A DNA stretch of 64,000 nt, from assembly GCA_965153455.1 (NCBI GenBank), contig OZ234502.1, forward strand, positions 2,645,267 to 2,709,266, written 5' to 3'. The position numbers and the translations under genes were made by a program. Numbering within the stretch: position 1 is the stretch's first letter; every line of letters starts with the position of its first letter. The notes beneath the pieces were generated by a model that was not told the DNA's origin, searched no databases, and saw only the letters and a list, made by a program, of their open reading frames with translations. This stretch comes from Sphagnum compactum. Its lineage: Eukaryota > Bryophyta > Sphagnopsida > Sphagnales. Below, one piece after another: positions 50,039 through 61,559 of the stretch.

Positions 50039-51895
50039 TCATTCACTTGCCCACTCATCCAAAGTTGGTGTTGCAATAGAAACATTGCGGAGGTCAAATA
50101 GATTTGCTGCAAACAGTAACCAATTTCTTTTTGTTAGAGCAATGTGCTTGGCTGATGCAAAGGAAAGACAAATGGAAAACAGGATTTGTGGATTCAACTT
50201 GTGTTGGGTAACAAAACATTGTGGAGGTCAAATAAATTTGCTGTGAATGAAAAATCCTCCCTTTATCAGAGCAATATTTTCAGCAGATGCACATGGAAGA
50301 AAAATCGAGAAGTGATATTGCAGATTCAATGCATGATAGGTGACAAAATTGTTGCATATCCCAATGCAAGGCATTTCATGTTCACCAATAGAGGGTAAGA
50401 ATAACAAATGATGATCTGACTCAAGATGGTAATGTTCAAGAGCGTAGCAAAAAGTACCTGCATGGACTTCATCAGAAGCTGCAGCAGTTGCATCTGAAAG
50501 CACTACAACTGATGGATAGTCATGTGCAATGGCATCAAATGCTGTTGCTCGAATGCAGTTGGGAGTCTGCACCCCTGTCAGGAATCCAAACACATCTTAG
50601 TCATCCACAATAAGAGCCCTGATTTTGCCCACATTTTGGAGAATTATCGTTTGTGAAAATCTGACATGTCCTGAGAATCCAGATCACACACACACATGCT
50701 GATGACTCCAGCTTCCTTGGTGAAAAAACTTGTTTCCAATTCTAATGTTCTTGCTGATTTGTGAGAAGAATTGAATAGTTTCTCCTTTGTGTGATGAACT
50801 TGGTTTCTTATGAAATTATTGAATTATATTATCACATACAAGAAAACCTTTGAGAAAATCATCCCCAAAGCAGTGCCAAGAAGGGTAGATTAACAATTGA
50901 TTATTCTATCAAATGTGTTTCAAATCATTCAGGGAGAAGTTTGGCAGGAAAGGAGACATGCACCAGCCACAGCAATATGCTCAATGCCCACTCTACGCAG
51001 CACAAGGTCCAGGTTTGTGGCAAAAAAAGCACTGAATCGTGACTTTACTAGCACATGTTCTCCAGGCAGTGGGATAAGGTCATCCGCAAGTGCAGCACCG
51101 TCAGTGCCTTTGCTCGTTGGTCCGCTCTTGCCATCATATAAGTGTCTGCGAAAATGCTCCACATCCCTTCCAGTAACATGGTGCTCTCGAACCACCTGCC
51201 CATTTGTACATGGAGAGGACAGATTAACATACTCTGACCTTATTCCCAAAGAAGGAAAAGGAACAGACAGAAACCACATGTTCAAAAGCAACTCCTGTGC
51301 AATCATCACTAATGAAGTGATCTTTATAGTTAGAGTGAAATTGAGTTGAAATAGGAAGAAGATTCATTGCCTATATATTACCTGAGCTCAAATGTACACA
51401 TTCCTTTCAGTAGGGAGAACTCAAATTATGAGCCAAGTTAGGAAGATGCACATTTTAGTGACATTTGACAGATACTGGAACTTCAAAATGGTTGGAATCC
51501 TGAAAGCCAATAGGAGTCAAGAAAACAAACCCAGACAATGAAGGCTCCCTTCTCTCGAGCAATGCTGACAGCCTTCTTTACTGCTGGAATAACAGATGGA
51601 CCTCCACGGACAAACAAGGAACCTTCTGGATCAAGAAAATCCTTCTGCACACAAAAACTCCAGAACAGAAATATCAGTAACATCAAATCAGAATCCTATC
51701 TATCAATCCCCTCATACAAATAGATTAAGATGACATTGAGGAGGAAGAGAAGAACTCTAGTGAACAATGTGAAAGGAAAATACTCTTGCTAAAAATGCCA
51801 GTTCCGGTCAAGGTCCAATGTTTTGGGAGAAAGTTGGCAACCACCTGCATGTCCACCACAAGTAATGCTGTCTTTTGCCATTTTGAGGTTCCCAT
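50039..51895 (-). CDS. Nicotinamidase, isochorismatase fold (NIC2/NIC3-like), 5 exons
   Basis: Hydrolyses nicotinamide to nicotinic acid in the NAD salvage pathway; plant NIC proteins belong to the isochorismatase-hydrolase fold. Exons: 51845-51895, 51531-51644, 50964-51195, 50458-50574, 50039-50106; all introns are GT-AG and phases join, giving 193 residues (Arabidopsis NIC2/3 are about 198). The catalytic triad is visible: Asp15 in LLVVDMQ, Lys106 in VKSRFSAF, Cys139 in GVQTPNCIR. Other family text is LFVRGGPSVIPAV, VVREHHVTGRDVEHFRRH and ATPTLDEW near the end. The start ATG at 51895 has good context (ACAATGGGA); an in-frame Met at 51943 would add 16 residues. A second copy of the last exon (50194-50240) lies between exons 4 and 5. 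The subcellular site is probably cytosol, as no transit peptide is seen. Confidence 0.92.
50194..50240 (-). other. Duplicated alternative terminal exon of the nicotinamidase gene
   Basis: Between exon 4 and the terminal exon lies a second copy of the terminal exon with its own acceptor (TTCATTCACAG) and the same phase. It would read ANLFDLHNVLLPNTS and stop at 50194-50196, instead of ANLFDLRNVSIATPTLDEW in the distal copy. The tandem period is 134 bp and includes the upstream intron sequence. The distal copy keeps the family C-terminus. This one diverges after NV through base changes and an indel, so it is either a decaying duplicate or an alternative last exon. Confidence 0.75.
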
Positions 51896-54800
51896 TGTTT
51901 TATTCCCAGGCTTTACAGTCGTATGAGTCCAGCTTTCCTGCACATGCAGCTGTTGCCTTCACCACAATATTTGCAATAAAAAACACCATTGCATGACTTA
52001 AAGAAGGTCTCTTGCTTGAGTTCCACTAACCCTGAGACAATGGCTAAACTTTGTCCAAACACAAAGGCATGTCCTGAATGCTGACCTATGAAAGAGCATT
52101 TCTTTACAGGTTGCAGAATCAGAGTCTCTTGCCATGTAATTATGCAAATTGCTCACTGTTAGGACATGCCACTTGACTGTCGGAAGTTCCAAGAGTGTGG
52201 ACAGGGTTTAAGATTCTTCAAGCTTGCAAGTGTTCCAACAAATCAAATCATTCACCTCAGATTGTAACATCCAGGAGATACGCTAAAAGACTCTTCTTCT
52301 CTCTTTCCAACGATTCTTCAACAAACTCGTCCTAATAACTAAGAATTAGAGCTAGTTGCTTCGCTCTAAACTACGACACCGAGTCCTCTGAATGATTCAA
52401 TCCTGCAACCGCAAAAACTGTCCCGCTTTCCGCCCAATTGCAAGAAAGAAGTTGCAAAACAAATACGTGTGTGAAGGTATGCAACCATTTGGCAAGATGC
52501 AGAGGGGTGTCGTGTAGCAATGATACCTTTTGTGGAATTCAGAATTCAGTGCGTGCGACAGATATCGAGTAAAGAAACTTCACACAAATGCAACTCCGGC
52601 GAACTCCTTCCTGGTCCCTCAGCTACGCCACACAAAAAGAACTCGAAATCCTCAGTAGAAATTTATTGCAGAGCTTCATAAAAAATGGCCTTGAAACCGG
52701 TTCCGACTGGAGAACGAAGTTCTGAACTGAAAGGGATGGAGCTTTATCTGCTTGAGCTTCTGAGCTCGCAAAGTGCGCCGAGACAAGGGGCCGAAGGCAA
52801 AGGGCCGAAGAAGAAGCAGAGCAAATGCATCTGGACGCCCTCGACATTCCCCTCTCGGACAGCTGTTCCCGGATAGAATGGGCATGCCGGGAACGTTCCA
52901 GGTCGGAATCTATTCTTTTACAAAGCTTTTCAAATCTGCCCGTGTCTTGAATTGTGGCATGAATTTGTGGAATCATCCGCCCAAATATGGAAAAGCAGAA
53001 TTATTTGCAGGTCATTTGCCCAAATATTGAAAGCGGAATGATGTGCCTAATCATCTGCCCAAATTTTGAGCAACAGAATGATTTGCAGATTCATCTGCCC
53101 AAATATTGAAAGCAGAATGATTTGCTGAATCAATCTGCCCAGACATTGAAAAGCACAGAATGATTTGCAGAATCAGTGTGCCCAGACATCGAAAAGCAGA
53201 ATGATTTGCAGAATCAGCTGCCCTAATATTGAAAAGCAGAATGACTTGCAGAATAGTCTGATGCAGATGATTCTGCAGTCAAGTTAGGAAGTGTGCAAAA
53301 ATTAAGGCAGGAAAAAAACTTGGACATCACCAGGAATTCTCCCATATTTTCTTTAGGAGCTCACTCAAACTGATATGGCACGAAATGTACTTAGGAAGTG
53401 ACAACCAAACATGTCGCGTATTCTCACATAATTAGGACTTGGAGTGAATAATGACAACAACAGAGTGCAAGAACAAGGGTCCCTAGTCTCTACCCCTTCT
53501 GGAAATGATGGGCACCCAATCCTGGTCCCTAGCTTGAAAGGAAGGTACATTTTACATGTCTCGGTGAAGACCCCCAACCTAAAATACAATCAAGTCGGCT
53601 CTTCAGCATACCAGAGGTAGCAGCCTTGCTGAGGACTCATTTCCTCCCAACTCAGAATGATGAAACCCAACCCATGAAAGTTGACATGGAATATAATAAC
53701 CCATGACTCACGAGTATCAAGAAATTCTATCTGCATACTCACAATTAGGAAGACTAGTACATGTTGAAAAACATTCATTTGAAGTTGAAGAAAAAGGTTC
53801 CTTCGAAATCCTTTGAAGACTTCCAGAAAAGGACTGAAGAACTAGGAAAAAGAAAAACACAGAAGGGTTTGAACTTGACTTCAAAAAGAAAGACTTCCAA
53901 ATAGAACTGAAGAACTGGGAAGAAGAAAAATACCAAATAGTAGAACTTGGGAAGGGAACAATTAAACTAGCAGTATGAACAACAGTGACAGTCCCTCACT
54001 TGTTCAGGGATCATCAACAACAGTAACACCTTACCCACTGACTTCATCAGCTACTGTGGGTACAGGCCAGTGTAACCACTAGCCTGTGTACTGAGTTTCT
54101 GTTGTAAGTCTGGAAGCAAGGGAAGATTCAGCCATGTTACAGCTCAGCACCTAACACTACAGAAGGGAAAGATGAGAAGAACAGATGGTAAAAACACGAG
54201 ACAAAAACCGTAAAGACAAAAGAGAACAGAAAAAAGGGAACATGGAAACTGTAAAACACATGTTCTGGATTTTGTAATTCACAGTACTCACCTCCAATTC
54301 CAAACTTTACAGCAGGATCGGAAGCTCTACAATTGATCACTAACTCTGAGCAAACTGCAACAGTCCTGTACAGGTGATGCGATAAAATTTCAAGAAGGCC
54401 TTCATGGACCACATGACAGAAGAAACACAGAAAATTGCAAGATGAGAATACCGAAGTGCATTTCCTAGGTAGTGCTGTATTGGTGTTGTGTGCTGCTTAT
54501 CAACATTCTGCCTATCATCCTGGGTGTGGCACCATGCAACAATTGACAGCAACTTTACTGTTCACTCTCCAAATGCAAAATCCATTTCTCTTTGCAACAA
54601 AAGAAGGTCACTCCTTTCCAACACATGTAGGGCTTCATTATACAAAGGAACTTGTACCAGACACTGTCAAGGGCCAAGTTGGACACTTTCAGATCACTAG
54701 CCACACATGTTACAACAGTGATTCTACAAACAAACTTCCAATTCCTAGAAAGTGGGTACAAGACATTTCCTAATCTGCTAGAGGAGTTTCTGCTCTAGCC

Positions 54801-54999
54801 TAATTACCATGAGGACGGGGAAAGTCATCTTCAGATAAAAGATGAGCTTCACTGACCTTTCAAGAATCACAGCAAGTTTGCCTTCACACACTGATTCCTT
54901 TCCTTGTTACAGATATGCTTGCTGCATTCCAAGAGAGCTGGATTCACCTAAGCCAGGATATTGATTGTGGGAATTGACAAGAATGAAAATTCACCCAGA
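51896..54999. other. Intergenic between nicotinamidase and MYCBP-like genes
   Basis: Includes the nicotinamidase 5' region (about 51896-52560), a GC-richer patch at 52680-52900 with only short overlapping open frames and no motif, the 42-bp array, and the likely 3' UTR of the MYCBP-like gene. No further gene is supported. Confidence 0.5.
52978..53270 (+). repeat. About 42-bp tandem array upstream of the nicotinamidase gene
   Basis: About seven degenerate copies of a unit of the form CTGCCCAAATATTGAAAAGC followed by AGAATGATTTGCAGAATCA. The array lies roughly 1.1 kb 5' of the nicotinamidase start codon, in its upstream region. It is non-coding. Confidence 0.9.
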
Positions 55000-56287
55000 T
55001 CAGGGGTTTGGTGGAGGAGCACTTGGTGATGGAGATGCAGCATCCTCCATTGGCGGTTGAAGAAGCTGCAACTGCAAAATATACACAGAACTTAGGATCA
55101 TTCAGTACAATCAACTCATTGCGGAGTACCTCACACACATAGTTTGAAACCCTACGATTAGGTTTGGGAACTTTACTTCAATCTATGAGGAATATACCAA
55201 CTCCATGCAAAAAATTGCTGGAATTACTCAATACAGCAAGCCACTAGCAAGGCTAAATGTAACCAAAACCAACAAATTTTCTTGCATATGGGACTTGATC
55301 ATGAGCACCAATCTTCATGCTCTCTGTTGTAGCTATGACAAAGGGCATGCCCAACAAAAACCCTCCACAAACTAATTCATTCTCTGTTTGTAGAGATCTG
55401 AAAAGAAGCAGAATATACTTGTCTGCAGCACTCCTCGTGTTGGCTCAGGAGCAAGTCATATTTGACCTGCAGTTCCACCAGGTCCTTCTTCAGTTTGTCA
55501 TGCTCTGCAACTGTTGGTCCTCCTAAAGCATGGCGAACAAACCTACACACACATGTTACCAAAACCAGTCAGGTTTTCTAACTCACATGATCAAATACAG
55601 CACTGAGAGAAACTGATATCCTCCTTACCCTACATTCAAGAAAAGAAAATGGAAAGAAGAATTCAAAAACCATAGAAGAGAACAAAGACCAAGTGATGAC
55701 AATCAGGTGAGCTGTTGATGAGCAGTACAGATGCTTGGGGGGTTCGTCAAGCATGCCCTATTCAAATATTTTTTCTCCTGTAAATTCAGAACTGACACAA
55801 ACACCATGAATGTAAATAGGTGGAGAAAAGTGGGCCTCACTCAAGAGCAATAGGTGGTTTCTCATGTTCTTCATAGAGAGCAACCAGGACTGCAGCAACC
55901 ACACCAGTAAAAATATTAGTCTACTGTAGAGATATCCATATCACCAGATAAGTGAATCCTCATTGAATATTGTCTTTCCTGCACTGGAAAATAATCTCAA
56001 AAGACAATCTCAAGAGTCTCAAGCCAATGTGAACTGTTGTTGCTTTGACAATTTGATGTGCCTGTTTTGCTCCACAGTTGATTTGACTCAAAATATTAGT
56101 CTACTTAGAGTTATCCATATTCACCAATTGCACAGAAAAACCAGGATCATGATCCCCTGTTTTGAAAGGTAGAAAACCCTAACCCTAAGACTCGTTGCAT
56201 GTGCAAATACATGAAGATTTCAATCGTCCATTCAAGCCTCATGGCAAACAAAAGAAAACATACCAAACATGACAGAAGAGAGAGATA

Positions 56288-56330
<43 letters not shown>

Positions 56331-56407
56331 GTGCCTTTGGTAAGAGCTTCAAGAACACCGCTTGCCTCCAGATACTTCCTAAACGCTTCCTTCTTCGACT
56401 CACTCGC
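55000..56407 (-). CDS. c-Myc-binding-protein (MYCBP/AMY-1) homologue, 5'-partial
   Basis: Small coiled-coil protein of the MYCBP family, present in most eukaryotes. In animals it binds MYC and A-kinase anchoring proteins; the plant role is unknown. Exons: 56335-56407, 55841-55889, 55419-55542, 55000-55071; phases join to give 105 residues plus stop. Family motifs are SKKEAFRKYLEASGVLEALT, VLVALYEEHEKP and ALGGPTVAEHDKLKKDL, followed by the coiled-coil VELQVKYDLLLSQHEE. The C-terminus is a Pro/Ser-rich tail (PPMEDAASPSPSAPPPNP). The first intron uses a GC donor (AAAG|GCACAC), forced by the frame (TK-VLVALY). The start codon is upstream of 56407 and unresolved; a possible first exon near 56650-56685 reads MAMGLCLS, but its splice sites are weak. 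Confidence 0.88.
56290..56328. repeat. (GA)n microsatellite in MYCBP-like intron 1
   Basis: About 19 GA units just downstream of the GC donor on the minus strand, where it reads as (CT)n. Confidence 0.92.
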
Positions 56408-57240
56408 CTATACAAAATCCCACGAGCACATAGAAAAAGCCCATCGCCACCATCTACCGCGTTAGACCAAAAATGAAACCCGAAAAACACGGATCTCTGA
56501 AGAGTCCACTCATATACAAAGCCACCAGCAAGCAGCACTGAGTACCACGCCCATCGATTGGATTCAATATCTCTCCACTCCACCAGAAAAAATGGAAACA
56601 AAAAGACCATTCAAAATCTAGCACGATGACGATGATACAAACACTCACTCAAGCACAAACCCATTGCCATTGCGCTTTTGCTATCATGGTGTGAAACAAA
56701 GAGAAGCTTGTGGGCCTCCTGTGGATATTGATAACTGGTGGCGATGGAGAGAGAGAGAGAGAGAAAGGAAAGCAAAGGGTGTTTCTGTTCGGTTACCATT
56801 CTGCTGGTGCTGCCAATGAAACCAGTCTCTTCTTTCCACACAGGACAGGAAATCGGTGCACGTGGTTCAAGGCTGTGATGAGACAACAACACAGACCACA
56901 AGAGCATCACATCCTCATCACCTCTTCGGTATCAGCATCATCTTCCAGCGTCTCCTGTTGTATTTCCCGGGGCTGCTACAACGATCCTTGGCGGAAGGGG
57001 GGACTGCAACGCTGCCTGCGCGAAGAGAAGAAAGAAGCTCTGAGAGTGTGTACAGTTTGCTTTGGAGAGACACTCCATTCGCACTAAGGAGAGTTCAGTG
57101 TGGAATGGTGGTAGCCAATTCTACATGTGGAATATGTCAGGTAGATGGTTCAGTATTTTCTAGCCCTAGAGTGGTAGAATGGTACCAACTAGCTCAAATT
57201 TCGTGTCCAAGAAGATCCTAATTTGGCATATCTGACAAAG
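56408..57240. promoter_or_regulatory. 5' region of the MYCBP-like gene
   Basis: Moderate-GC sequence upstream of the first recognised MYCBP-like exon, with a GA-rich run at 56745-56768. It probably holds the 5' UTR, the first coding exon and the promoter. Open frames on both strands have no motif. The assignment is by position. Confidence 0.35.
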
Positions 57241-57439
57241 CAATTTTGTACAGGTTTAGGGTTTAGGGTTTTGGTCACAAATTGAAGCGTGGATTAAAAA
57301 ACTTGGACAATTTTTTTTTCAAAAATCACTCTCCAAGTTGCGATTGAATTTTGATACCAATTTTGATTGCAACTTATGCAAGGGTGTTCTATAGTCCCAA
57401 ATGATCAAATATTTCATCTCATTTGCCCCTTTTAGGACT

Positions 57440-57870
57440 TTCAATTCTCGCCTCACATCCTCTTCACTCCCAACTCCTATCCTAATGCTCTCCTCTCTTC
57501 ATTCGATTCTCACCCAAGACCTTAGACCTCTCTTCACTCCCAACTCCCTATCCTAATGCCCTCCTCTCTTCACTCGATTTTCACCTAAGACCTTAGACCT
57601 GTCTTCACTCCCAACTCTCTATCCTAATGCCCTCCTCTCTTCATTCGATTTTCACCCAAGACTTTAGACCTCACTTCCCTCCCAACTCCTATCCTAATGC
57701 CCTCCTCTCTTCATTTGATTTTCACCCAAGACCTTAGACCTCTCAAAACTTCCAATTTCTACCCAAGACGTTGAATCCACCATGATGTCCAACTCTTGGA
57801 CAAGACCTTTGACCTCTTGGGACTCCTAACTTCCACCCAAGACTTTTCACCCATGGGGACTCCTTTCAAT
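57440..57870 (+). repeat. About 71-bp tandem array, plus orientation
   Basis: Four clear copies at about 57455-57745 of a unit containing CTTCACTCCCAACTCCTATC, CTAATGCCCTCCTCTCTTCA and CACCCAAGACCTTAGACCTC, followed by more diverged copies to about 57870. It is related in opposite orientation to the array at 61.6-62.2 kb. It is non-coding. Confidence 0.9.
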
Positions 57871-58008
57871 CTATTGTGACACTTCAATTCTTTTTGATTT
57901 TATAGGATAGAAAAGTTTTTTTTTTAGCTTATTTAACTTGATAGGCATCCTAATAATTATTTAATTATTAATGGTAAATGTTAATTATCATCTCCTAATA
58001 AATTAGGC

Positions 58009-58165
58009 GATCAAGTTACTTTGATTCGTTAATTTCATGTGGATAAAAGATTGGTGTTTATTTCACCAATCAATTAAAGAATGTTTGAGGATCAAATTAT
58101 TTTGGTTAGTTAGTTTCATATGAATAAAAGATTTGTGTTTGTTTCACTAATCAATTAGTGAATTT
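58009..58165 (+). repeat. Diverged tandem duplication, about 82-bp period
   Basis: Two copies of a unit starting GATCAAGTTACTTTG / GATCAAATTATTTTG and containing ATAAAAGATT and ACCAATCAATTA-type words, with about 15-20 percent differences. Confidence 0.75.
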
Positions 58166-58169
58166 TTGG

Positions 58170-61100
58170 GGAGGATTAAGATAAGAGCTTATTTTTGAAG
58201 GGAAGAAGTGCATCATGTGTGGATAATCTGAGAAGAATAAGTTGAAGGAAGAGGAACAACATTCTAGTTGTAGCATGGTAATGGAAGAGTAGGAGGAAAC
58301 ATGGAGATGTCAGGAAAATGGCATAGGAGAACCATGTTGTACTTGATAAAATTGAAATCTATGGACAATGACCTTGGGTGTGTATTTCCATTTGCGTTAA
58401 GAATCAGCCGAATTTTTTCTTTGTATTTTTACCTACATTAATTTTATAGTTTTTGTCAAATGTACCTTCGGGATTTCGAAAGGTTCAGAACATATTGTAT
58501 TGGGCCTTCTGAAATCTGGAAGGTATTTTTTTCTTAATCATTTTTTTCAAATTAAAATTTTTTCCCCCTTCTTTTACTTATTTCATTTTTTTTAAAAAAA
58601 ATTCATTTCTTTTCTTATTTTAATCTTCTTGTAACTCATTTTAAATAAAACTTTCGAAATCTAGGTTATTTTGGAATTCAAACTCGACAAAAGATTCCAA
58701 AACCAAATTCCAATTCCAACAACAAATTCCAACAGTAGATTCCCAAAGAATGAAAAAAATAAGAACTGAATCCTTGTGTATCTCAAAGTGCAAAATTCTA
58801 AGTATGTAAATGTTTAAACTCTAAAAATGAAACACAAATCCAAGTCCAACATTTGCAAATGAAAATGTTATAAAAGTACAAAAATTGAATATGTAATTCA
58901 AGTCAACTTTAAACAACAAAACCCACATCATCTTGAATTGCAGCATTTTGGAACGAACCCATGAAGCTTGTAAATTTGTGATTACCTTTGTTGGTGGAAT
59001 GTTACAGTCTTTGATGCCTATCATGCTTGATGAACCTTTAATGTGCAAGTTTTAGTTTATATTGAAGATTTGTTTTCTACCACATCAACAAATGCCAACA
59101 TTTTGAAATAACTTAATAGTAGGGGAACTTGATTATTTTTGTCAATTTCCTTTTGATCAATGGAACTATAAGTTTGTTTTAACTTGATGGTGCACAAAGG
59201 AACACGTTTTTTCCACCATTGTTATGTTAGCCCAACAAATCTTGGCATTCCTACTAGTTAGATCAAAACAAGAATGCTCACGAAAATAAATCTTGTCCAT
59301 TTTAACCCTATGTTTGTGACTAGTGTGCAAGTAGTGTCCAAATCAATTCATTTTGTGAGTATACTTCTAACAATCCAACATGTTAACATAATTGCAATTT
59401 CTCATAGTCACATATCCAATAACATTATGATAAATCCAAATTTTAGTCATACATGTTACTACAATTTGTGACTATCATAAGTTCAGATGAAAACATTGAT
59501 GAAAATGAATATATGTCATCCATTATTGGTGCCACCCATTGAGGATTGACAACCAAGTTACTTTTACAACTACATTTGTAACTATATATAGATGGTTAAA
59601 TGACATATGGCATCTAGATTGGTATTACAATTCAAAGTGTAGAAGTTCACTTATTAGTTAGTAAGTAAATTAAAAAATATATTATTATTTAATAGGTAGG
59701 CTAGATAGGCTTCATAACGTAGGCTAAGGTGAACACCTATCACCTATCTAACTATTTTTTAATTAAATGCATAAGCCATCTACTTATGTTAGGTAGGCCA
59801 CCTACCTACTTACCTACCTATCCACCTACCTAAAAGTTGCTTACTTATTACCTAATTTCCTATTCACATAACTAACATATGTACATAATAAGATGTGAAA
59901 TAAATAAGTTGACAAAATTTATCACCATAATAGTGTGGTGCAATGGTTAAGGACTTAGCTTATAACTTCCATACATGTCTTATATTTGCATCTTAGGGTT
60001 TAGCTTAAGTTAAGTTAGATAAGCTAGTTAGAGGTTAAGTAAGTTAGGTAGGTTATAGGCCTAGTAGATTATATTAACCATGCCATGTGGTGGTTTTTGT
60101 TATTAATTATTCATTTGATGGCACTTGTCTTGTCTTAAGTGACTACCACGTTTTTAATTGCAATCGTCATTTCTAACTAAAATTTAGTTGTAAATTGAAT
60201 CATTAATCTTCGAATTTCTTATTATGAATTTTTTCCATTGTTAGAATCCTCATAACATTTATGGAAATGTTAGCTTTAAACATATAACCTAGACAAAAAT
60301 TGGCTTACTAACCCACATATTAGGTGTGAAAATCTGCTATTTTATAGGTTTGTATTGTTTAAACACGAATGTTGTGCATTATTTAAACATGAAAGTTGTG
60401 TGCACAACTTTTGTGTGTAAACAACACAAATAAACATACAACATCTATGTTTGAATAATATGAATAGGCATATGACATTCTGTTTAAACAATGTGCATGA
60501 CATCGATATTCAAACAATACAAATAGATGAATGACATTTATGTCTATTCCATACAAACCTACGCAAAGAAGATTTTGCACAATTATTATTGCCAAATCAT
60601 GACTTGTGAATTTTGTGATGTAGTAGTTGTTCATCATAGGTAACCACCAAAATTGAAGCTACATCATGACCCATGTAAGTAGTGACCAATAACATGCTCT
60701 TGAATATGGGATCTAACATCACTACCAAGATGTTATGTCATTTTTTCTATTAGAATCCATGCACAAAATATATGAACGGTACAAAAACTTTTAGCAAATG
60801 GTGTTTCATGTGCATCACAAGTTCCTCCAACTTCATCTTGCAAGTTGCTAGGAACAACATAATGGCAAGATCATCACAAAGTTCACAACATGTTGAAATG
60901 ATAAATTACAAGGCATTTCCAAGGAGCCAATGTCGTTGGCTTTGATTCAACACACAACTAAATACAATAAGTGATAACACTTTCACCACAATTTCACAAA
61001 TGGCCTAAGTTTACAGAGAAAGCACACAAATTCACAATGCAACAAATTGTTGAAGTAACATCTCGACAAGCAAGATTGTTTATTTAAAAAAAAATTAAAT

Positions 61101-61555
61101 TGTGACTAAAGTTTGGTTGCCTTATGGATGAAGGTGGACCTAATCCACCTTAATAATTGTTTTGCAATGACCAAATTTTCACTCTGGAAAAAAAACCATA
61201 AAAATGCTTAAAATTTTGTTTGACCTTGGAAATGTGAAATAAAATTTTGTTCATTATCTTCACAATCTTTTTTTAAAAAAACAAACTAAATTTTGTTCAC
61301 TACAAAACTATGACAAAGGTGGACTTAGTCCAATCCTTTTGAACACCTCAATCCCACTTAGGTCCACTTTGAATTCCAGTTGCAAAGAAATTTAAAATAA
61401 AATTTGAAGGAAAATAAATCTTGACTATTGAAATGGTGATAAAAAAATTAATCAACACATCTCAATAGTTAACTATTTTAATTTTTTTTTGAATTGAACT
61501 TTAGTCACCTTTGTTGATCAGAATTCAATCCCTATAATTGACTATCAATAATCCC
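58170..61555. other. AT-rich sequence between the inverted arrays
   Basis: AT-rich, with short motif-free open frames (58821-59048, 60383-60637). It includes a TAGG/CTAC-word region (59690-60060) similar in style to 46.0-46.1 and 47.6-48.0 kb, and a tRNA A-box-like word at 59935-59952. No gene recognised. Confidence 0.5.
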
Positions 61556-61559
61556 ATTA

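Noticed and set aside
50039-51895. Assignment as bacterial-type isochorismatase gained by transfer
   Set aside because: Five exons and close agreement with plant NIC2/NIC3 motifs make it an ordinary plant gene.
52676-53030. Open frames on both strands of a GC-richer patch 5' of nicotinamidase
   Set aside because: No family motif, overlapping on opposite strands, and part continues into the 42-bp array.
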